A DNA stretch of 64,000 bases from Dentipellis sp. KUC8613 (lineage: Eukaryota > Basidiomycota > Agaricomycetes > Russulales > Hericiaceae), in contig NSJX01000003.1 in NCBI GenBank assembly GCA_002286715.1, positions 1,104,680 to 1,168,679 of the forward strand, written 5' to 3'. The notes under the pieces are model-generated. The model was given only the letters and a program-made list of their open reading frames with translations. It did no database searches and was not told the DNA's origin. Position 1 is the stretch's first letter. Each line of letters opens with the position of its first letter. This document shows positions 57,612-64,000 of the stretch, piece after piece. Position numbers and translations under genes: made by a program.

Positions 57612-60016
57612 TTACTCAAACTCGTCGAACTCGTCTTCGTCTTCATCATCATCCTCGTCCTCATCCTCATCCCCGTTTTGTTCACTGCTAACGGCTACAC
57701 TATCCATCTCGTTGACGGCGGACACAGAGGCAGGCTGCCTTTTTGGTTTGCGTGGTCTCTTTGGCTTCGGGGGTAAATCCTTCTTCTTGCGGCCACCTTC
57801 CAGCAGTTGCTCACAAGTCTCTTGCCAGACTTGCACGGCAGCATTATGATCAGCCAGCATTGTCTGCCATATCCTTTCCAGCTCGACCTTCTCCCGCTTC
57901 TTCGATGACCTGCTTGCTTTGCGATTTTGCAAGGCTGACGCAGCGTCCTTAACAAGCTCGGCTTGTTTCTCGAGTGCTTCGATAAACTCATCTGCTGTCA
58001 GGTGCCGACCCTTCCCATCCACGAAAAGGCGAGTTCGATCAGCAGCCTTTCCCTTTCCCTCCTCTTTCATGTGAAGAGCTTCCTGTAGCTTATCCGCATG
58101 AAGATGTTGCAGCACCAGCTGCGCATTTGCGATCTCGAGGGCTGCATCGCGTGTCTCAATGTGTGTACGAGCTAATTGCAATGCCTTGGTAAGTTCAGTG
58201 GATCGTGATTTGATAGCAGAGATGTCTGATTGACTATCGGCAGGTTCGAGAAGGGACCAATCTGGCTCGGCAAGCGAAGGGGGTTTCTGAAGAACTGGTG
58301 CAGTGAGGCGATCTTCCACACGCATGTGGTTCTTTGCGACGAGGAAACTGCCAGATGCAGTCTGTGAAAGATTGGCATTCAGGATACGTATGCGCTTCGA
58401 TGGAGAGTCCTCTACTGATGCCCTACGTCTGCGGTGACCGAGCGACGCTGTAGCCCGAGGCTCGGAGCTGAGAGAGCAAGGTGACAGGGGGATATGATGA
58501 ACCACATGTGTATCAGGATCCAGATGGTGTGTCGGTACATTGGTTGGTGAAGGGACAGGAAGTGGTACGTGTGTATCTTCAGCAACATCGAAGTGTGTGC
58601 GAGGCTGAGAGCGGAATGCGGTAACAATTGCTTTCACAGGACTTGACATTGATGAGGGATAACCTCCGGTGTACGATGTTGCCTCACTGGGCTTCATTTG
58701 CTCAATGGCAATGACATTCGGATTGAATGGGTAAACTCCGGTCTTCTCGAATGCCGCGCGGATGGACTCCTCGGTCATTGCCTCGAGAAATGCATGTCCG
58801 AAGACTTGTGCGAAATCTGCTTTGGTGAGTTTGCGTGTGCCGCTACCCTCAAACTTTTGAACAGAATCATTATAGAGTGTCTTCAGCCGTGCAAAACAGA
58901 CGACGTCCAGACCCTGAAGTGCGTGCGTGCAATGTGGTGGGTACCCGAGTATGATAATATTGTTGTCTTGTGCGTAGCGAAGCAGCTCAGGAGAGTAGTG
59001 AGAGCTGTGGCCGTCCATGAGAAGAACCCGAGTTCGTCCTGCCGCTTTTGCGTGTGTTTGGCGGTTGAAGTCCTTGACCATCCAATTCACTGCAAGCTCG
59101 GAGTCCGTCCACCCCTTACTGCTAATTGAAATACTAGGAGCCCACCAGATCTTTGAGGACAGGAAACATTGAAGTAGGTAAATACTTACGATGCACTCGA
59201 GACATTTCCCTCAATCCATTTTCGCAGGAAATTCTTGCCTTTAAAGATAATTGTGGGGTCAAGTCGTGTGCCGTCCGCGCAGATGGTTGCAATGACTGTG
59301 ATATTTTCTCTGTCTCCGCCACCTTGCTTATGTTGTCTCTTTGTCCCTTTCCGCCCAACGACCATCTGTTTTGAAAAGCCACCAAGAGGGAATCTGCTCT
59401 TGTCCATTCCATAGATAAGCTCCGGGGGGATATCCTTGTCGACACACCATTCCTTAACAAGGTCATACCAAGCCGCAACAGCCGTGGGATTCAGAGCTTG
59501 TGCTCGTTCATGGGACAGTGGTGAGCACCAGTGCGTGCTGAGCTCGCTGTAGTGTCGGTCAAGGAAGTTTGACACCCAGTTTGTGCCTACAGTGATATCA
59601 GGTTCATTGTCGCTAGCCTCATTGCGAATCAGGGCATTTGCAGATCGAAAAATCTGTATAAATTTTGTTTAAAATATGATTATGATGAGGCTGATCCAAC
59701 GTACCTGTTCCCTGCTCAATGGAAAGCCGCGGTCTGCAGATGCAAGGATGGTATCCACAAGAGCTCGCTCTTTCGCTGGGCTGACCTTTTGCTTCATCAC
59801 ATTGAAAGCTAGGATTGATATCCCACCTTTGATAGCCCGATTCAAGGTATCTTTACTGATACCATGCTTGCTTGCAATCATCCGAATCGACTTCCGTTCA
59901 TCTGGGGGCTTTGGCCGTTCTTCATCATATTCAAGGAGGGCGTCCTGCAGTTTTCTGTGCTTGGCGTGAAATATTTTGAGACTCTTCTTTCGCTGTGATT
60001 CAGCATGTCTAACCAT
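57612..60016 (-). CDS. Pogo-like transposase (DDE superfamily)
   Basis: Enzyme that cuts and pastes its own transposon. Three exons, 59705-60016, 59190-59653 and 57612-59121, give 761 aa. The N-terminus has a psq-type helix-turn-helix (SIRMIASKHGISKDTLNRAI, about residues 42-61) and a second CENP-B/Tc5-like DNA-binding part. The catalytic triad is D188 (YGMDKSRFPLG), D295 (LLMDGHSSH) and D331 (THALQGLDVVCF), with 35 residues between the last two, hence D-D-35-D. The motif after D188 is KS where relatives usually have ET. After residue about 400 comes a roughly 350-residue tail with coiled-coil and Lys-rich parts, ending in an acidic run (EDEDEDDDEDEDEFDEFE). All splices keep frame and there are no stops, so it is probably functional. 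Confidence 0.93.
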
Positions 60017-60485
60017 GGCGGAAGGGGCAGGGTTGAACGAGAGAGTCAGTGTCGACAGTAGGCAACGAGACGGTCAACTTGCCGCCGATTCAACACTAAC
60101 AGAGGCGGCGAAGTCGGCGAAGTCACTGTATGCCTATTTCGGCTCGTACACTGAGCCTCGATGTCACGCTTTGTGAAAAGCCTCGTATTGTAAGCTCATC
60201 TATAGCTAGAATGCTGATAGATTTTCGAGCATATATGTGAAATGCCTCTCCGGAGCAGCAGTCATTTTCTGAGGATTTTTAGGCATTGATTACAGTGAGA
60301 ATGCCCTATCTCAAAGATGTGCTTCTCTCAATTTGGCCGCGACTCAGGGTACACGATGTCACCCAGCTCGACCCTCTAGCTCTACGGTCTCGAAAATTTC
60401 AGACAATGTTCTCGTAGTCTACATGAACATTGCTTCAAATTCTCAAATTTTTCCACAGCGGGATGGTGGTTTTATTTCGGGCTGT

Positions 60486-60517
60486 ATCAAGGACGTGTGC
60501 TGGATCAAGGACGTGTG
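60486..60517 (+). repeat. Subterminal direct repeat in the transposon
   Basis: The 14-mer atcaaggacgtgtg occurs at 60486-60499 and again at 60504-60517, the second inside the right terminal repeat. The 18-bp period suggests two adjacent transposase-binding sites at this end. No equally good second copy is visible at the left end. Confidence 0.75.
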
Positions 60518-60525
60518 AAAGACTG
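60501..60525 (-). repeat. Right terminal inverted repeat of the pogo-like element
   Basis: A 25-bp terminus ending in gactg. It is the exact reverse complement of 57367-57391. Confidence 0.92.
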
Positions 60526-60527
60526 TA
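60526..60527. repeat. TA target dinucleotide, right
   Basis: TA directly after the right terminal inverted repeat. Confidence 0.75.
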
Positions 60528-60665
60528 TCGCGCTATAATTTCTTGAATTGAACGTGCTTGTTCAACTGTCTTATACTTCTGGGACGGGCGACGAGTTCGG
60601 TTAGTGGCATAGGGCGCGGGGCCATTACATGCCCCAATGTCTTCGTAGTAAGTAGCCAAGAACTG
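60528..60665 (-). pseudogene. 5' coding fragment of the disrupted methyltransferase gene
   Basis: A minus-strand open frame reads toward the transposon with ordered-looking text (TYYEDIGACNGPAPYATN, RTRRPSQKYKTVEQARSIQ, EIIARY) and is interrupted exactly at the right end of the element. It is on the same strand as the methyltransferase exons beyond the element. If the target was a single TA, the frame continues without break into 57364-57143 (EIIARY then RVGCDKALD). The apparent start is TTG rather than ATG. Either an upstream exon ends at the acceptor atcag (about 60666) or the start has been lost. The link to the methyltransferase is inference. Confidence 0.6.
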
Positions 60666-60752
60666 ATTGCATTAGGAGAGGTATGCTAAGTCTACTTATT
60701 GTAAATGAGATAGTACCGTACGACCAGCTAGATGGAAATAAATAGTGCAGCT

Positions 60753-62459
60753 TTACATCCTCTTCTGTCGCTCAGTACCAACTGAACACCGGAGCAATCA
60801 GTAGACGACAATGTCAAAGACGCGAAAAGTATACTTACCCATTTGTCTTTGACGATATTCCCGCAGGTCTTTTGTGCGATCCGGGCCACGTACCTTCCCC
60901 CATCCTGCCAAAGGGACCACCAGGGCCGTCATATTGTCGTCGCTGCCCATCTCTTCGGCAAAAGACAGGATGCGTTCTGCAGCGCGTTTAGGGTCGGGTG
61001 CGCTGCGGGCCAGGTCTACAACCTCATCATCTGAAACAACTGAAGAGACACCATCGGTGACAAACACCATGAAAGCCCATCGATCACCTAAAGAATAGTC
61101 AGTCTGGTTATGTATGTGTGCACAGCTTCGTCATGGATCTAACCTTCTAAAATACGAGTTCGGACTTCTGGCTCGGGAGTGACGCCGAACGGCTTCCACT
61201 TCAAGTCCCCAAGACTGTGGGTATTCGGTTCAGTAACAGCAGTGATACCAGGAGGGAAATCTCACCTTCTAGTATTCTGCAACGCTCCCATCCACCTATA
61301 ATTTGTCAGAAAGACTCAAGAGCATTGAGAATGTGGCTACACACCGTGCATCCCCGAACGAGTCTGTGATGAGCCCAGTACCCATCATCCGCCTCAATCT
61401 TTGCGATTCAATACGAGCCTCCGCTCGGTGGTTCTCAGTCATAGCTAGGACGCGACCACGATCCGTCGCGCATAATAAGATACGGGTATCACTACTGGAT
61501 TCGTCAGATAAAATGCAACCTAAATGAATAGGAAAAGGTGAGAACCTACCCAACATGAGCTATAGTCAACGCTATCCTTTGCGACGCGAAGAAGGGAGTG
61601 GAAGGGGAATCTAGAGAGTGCAAAAGCGCGACGGACGCGGTTGCACCACACGTTCTCGCCGCCGGCTCTGATGATAAGTTCCTGTCCACCTACGAAACAA
61701 CTGTGAACGACAGCTCGTAGAGGATTGTTGTAAGTCACGCACTTGGAAAAATGTCAGAGTAGCGCGCGCAGTAAGATCCATCTCTTGCTGAGCCTCAGGC
61801 CCGCCCATTACCCAGGGTGCCAGAGGCCCACCCCGGAAGCGTTTAAAGTAGCCACCGAGCTCTTTTATCCATGCGTACATTTCGGGTATCTGTTCCTTGG
61901 TCGCAGACTCGAAGAGACCATGCAGTTCCTGACGCAGGTATTGGGAGACAGTCGAACCACCATGGCTGCCGTAAGACTAATTGAGAGAGATGATAGAATG
62001 AGATGAAATGTAAGGACAAACCCATCATAGATGCCAATCATCACTGCTTGACTGGCGAACGGCTCGCCGACGGCCTTAGGATCCCAGTCGATGCCATGCT
62101 CCCTCTTTACACTGAGACGCAATTCCTCGGGGTTTAGAGACAAAGTTGCGAATGAATGGAAATCTTCTTGGTGTCTGTTGTGGTCGAATGTAAACTTGTG
62201 AAGCCGTGCACCAAAAGATCATGACGCACTCTCGTTCTCCACGAGACACGGCAACACCGATCACCTTTGGCGAGGAGAGAGGCACCCGAATGATTCCTCC
62301 TGCTGTCATGGTCAGCGAAGATCCCCGACGGTGAGTCAAGGACACCGTACCGGGAGTCGAGCAGCGTACATAGTCATGATACGCTGCTACAGCGAGACGC
62401 GACGTGCAGCGAGATGGACGGAGAAGAGGGCTAGTAGGGCATCGGATCCGGAGGGCCAT
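60753..62459 (-). CDS. PP2C-type protein phosphatase, probably mitochondrial
   Basis: Metal-dependent Ser/Thr phosphatase. The N-terminus is Arg-rich and lacks acids (MALRIRCPTSPLLRPSRC), typical of a mitochondrial presequence. Motifs in order: FHSFATLSL, the metal site GIYDG joined to HGGSTVSQYL across an intron with a GTTTGT donor, TRILLCATDRGRVLAMTENHRAE, SFGDARWMGALQNTRSLGD, MVFVTDGVSSVVSDDEVV and SDDNMTALVVPLAGW. A last intron joins RQRQM to VGTERQKRM-stop at 60753. About 500 aa in about nine exons. It resembles fungal Ptc6/Azr1-like phosphatases, which act in mitochondria. Divergent from VPS20, with 276 bp between start codons. Confidence 0.87.
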
Positions 62460-62735
62460 TGACAAGACGTTCGGACAGGCAGGACGGCCAACAGCATTTC
62501 CCGGACGCGAAGGAGGGCGAGGGACAAGTGAGGCCTACGACTGGCCTACGCACTTTGTGAGCCTGCCGATGCCGCTTCGGAGCGGTGATTGCAGTCGACA
62601 GCCGTTCCTGCCTTCAAGTTGCCACCGCCGGCCCGGCCCTCTTCGAGTCCTCCACCTGCTCCTCCGACTCCGGGTCTCTCGGCACGCTGAACCTATACTT
62701 TGTACCTCGGCAGATGCTGATAGGGTGAATTCAAC

Positions 62736-63613
62736 ATGGGAGGCAACCAGTCGGTCCCCAGGATCACAGCACAGGATCGTGCTATTCTAGAGTATGTCCA
62801 TGCACCTCCCCTCTAAAGCAGCATCATTCATGTGCGTTCAGCTTGAAGCTACAGCGTGATAAATTGAAGCAGTACCAAAGGAAGGTATGCGCGTTCCGGC
62901 TGCGCTACCCTCCTGGCTTACACTTTCGCAGATTCAGAACGTGCTCGACCGTGAGCATGAGATAGCAAAGCAACATCTAGCTTTGGGCCATAAGGACCGC
63001 GCACTAATCGCCCTGAGGCGCCGCAAATACCAAGAAAGTCTCCTGGCGAAGACCGATGGACAACTAGAAAACCTGGAGCAGTTGGTATGTGGGACATTTC
63101 TGTCGTATGTTGGTATGGATGCTCAGGGCTGCACGCAGGTCTCGACCATAGAATACTCCTTGGTCGAGGTTTCCGTGCTACACGGTCTCAAGCAAGGCAA
63201 CGAAGTTCTTAAACAGATTCACAAGGAGATGGATATTGAGACCGTGGAGAAACTGCTCGGAGAGACTGCGGAAGCCAGAGAGTATCAGAAGGTGCGTAGC
63301 ACCGCTCATCCAGGCACAATTGAGCTCAGCTATGGTGTAGGAATTGGGCGACATGTTGTCCAACAATCTATCATTGGATGAGGAAGACGCTGTTCAAGCT
63401 GAGCTCGAAGAACTTCAGAAGCAGGCGACACAAGTGCCGACAATACCAGAGCAGCCCGTCGAGCTTCCGTCGGTCCCAAAAACAGAACCCGTGTCCGTCG
63501 AGCCCCAAGGTGAGATTCAGTCGGACGTTCAGGACGCCGTGTCTCAATGTCATGTTACAGACAAGCAAGAGGAGGAGCCGGAATCAAGGGAGCGGGTCCC
63601 AGTACTTGCATAA
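62736..63613 (+). CDS. VPS20: ESCRT-III subunit Vps20/CHMP6
   Basis: Nucleates the ESCRT-III filament on endosomes after binding ESCRT-II. It begins MGGNQS, a consensus N-myristoylation signal as in all Vps20/CHMP6 proteins. Short exons add RITAQDRAIL joined to DLKLQRDKLKQYQRK, then IQNVLDREHEIAKQHLALGHKDRAL, LRRRKYQESLLAKTDGQLENLEQL, VSTIEYSLVEVSVLHGLKQGNEVLKQIH, and EIGDMLSNNLSLDEEDAVQAELEEL. The acidic C-terminal tail carries Pro/Glu-rich sequence ending RERVPVLA. Helical core and charge pattern match the family. About five introns. Confidence 0.92.
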
Positions 63614-63773
63614 CGACCGGGACGTTGTCCAGTGGAATTGACCTCTGGGAACGCTCGGCCCAACTAGATACCTGGCTTTCTTCTACGCTTTGGATTATAC
63701 CGGTAAACATCTGTCAGTGACAATATGTAATATACAGTGCTACACGCAATAAATTATACATCCGAATACATGG

Positions 63774-64000
63774 TCAGAAATTCTCGAAGTTCCCGAACCC
63801 GAGCTTTTTCTTCTTTACAGGCTCCTCTGGCCCATCGCTCGCAGCAACGGGAGCCGGACGCTTCAGATTGAGGTATTTTCCGACACCACCACCAACACCA
63901 CCTGTTGTCGAGGAGTTTTCCAATCCCACTTTGAGGCCGAACCAGTTGATGTCGTCGCCATCCTTCTTCTCGGGCGCTTTCACACCTTTCGCGGTCTCTT
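63774..64000 (-). CDS. C-terminal part of a gene running off the window
   Basis: Minus-strand frame open from the window edge to a stop at 63774. The visible residues are disordered and lysine-rich (KKDGDDINWFGLKVG, GGVGGGVGKYLNLKRP, EEPVKKKKLGFGNFENF). A conserved-looking NWF and a nuclear-signal-like KKKK stand out. It recalls the tails of U-box cyclophilins (Cyp8/PPIL2), but the catalytic part is outside the window, so this is a guess. Convergent with VPS20. Confidence 0.6.
   Translation of the reverse strand, partial: ETAKGVKAPEKKDGDDINWFGLKVGLENSSTTGGVGGGVGKYLNLKRPAPVAASDGPEEPVKKKKLGFGNFENF

Larger units (their letters stand above)
57367..60525 (-). mobile_element. Complete pogo-like DNA transposon
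   Basis: A 3,159-bp element with perfect 25-bp terminal inverted repeats starting CAGTC, flanked on both sides by TA, and one transposase gene transcribed leftwards. CAGT termini with TA target duplication are typical of the pogo/Fot1 branch of Tc1-mariner. The transposase is intact and the repeats show no decay, so the copy looks young and possibly autonomous. It sits inside what seems to be the 5' coding part of an H3K9 methyltransferase gene, in the same orientation. Confidence 0.92.

Overview
This window is nuclear DNA from a filamentous basidiomycete, most likely an Agaricomycete. Almost every gene is broken by many short introns (about 44-60 bp, GT..AG). Genes lie on both strands with gaps of 60-800 bp. 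The proteins are eukaryotic and fungal in type: GPI2/PIG-C, Apc4, Vps18, Vps20, Sec39, Nip7, Cgr1, NRDE2, Byr4/Bfa1, an m-AAA protease, a Clr4-type methyltransferase and UreD. I saw no operons, phage genes or CRISPR arrays. Families are named from residue patterns I recognise; no database search was run.

Layout. 1-260: possible edge of an unknown minus-strand gene. 602-1730 (+): GPI2. 2404-3919 (-): Yap-like bZIP factor. 4401-7591 (-): APC4, for which I traced 12 exons in one continuous frame. 7855-8482: a 5'-truncated LINE copy with poly(A) tail and a 14-bp target-site duplication. 8608-9268 (-): PAP2 phosphatase, head to head with a membrane-anchored SAM methyltransferase (+, to 10541). 11062-11613 (+): DUF423/TMEM256. 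11831-13870 (+): zinc-finger protein. 14545-18342 (+): VPS18. 18558-19063 (-): CGR1. 19242-21914 (+): large disordered protein. 22542-25702 (-): SEC39. 26235-27040 (-): NIP7. 27202-30775 (+): NRDE2. 31104-33812 (+): Byr4/Bfa1.

The central part is metabolic: ureD (34404-35407), an aldehyde dehydrogenase (35518-37653), then a tandem pair of near-identical MFS permeases (38387-40795 and 41283-43714), duplicated together with their TATA promoters. Then come an m-AAA protease (-, 43973-46470), WRAP73/WDR8 (-, 46617-48526), a DHA1-type MFS transporter (49326-51564) and a gamma-glutamyltransferase (52158-54830).

The most interesting region is 54894-60665. A SUV39/Clr4-type H3K9 methyltransferase gene (minus strand, chromodomain plus SET) is followed upstream by a 3.16-kb pogo-like DNA transposon. 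The transposon has perfect terminal inverted repeats, flanking TA dinucleotides and an intact three-exon transposase with a D-D-35-D catalytic triad. It appears to have landed inside the 5' coding part of the methyltransferase gene, because open reading frame of the same gene seems to continue on both sides. Beyond it lie a mitochondrial-type PP2C phosphatase (-, 60753-62459), VPS20 (+, 62736-63613) and the 3' end of a gene that runs off the window (63774-64000, -).

Most of the window is housekeeping: secretory and endosomal traffic (Sec39, Vps18, Vps20), ribosome assembly (Nip7, Cgr1), cell cycle and microtubules (Apc4, Byr4, Wdr8). The noteworthy biology is in the mobile elements and what they struck.
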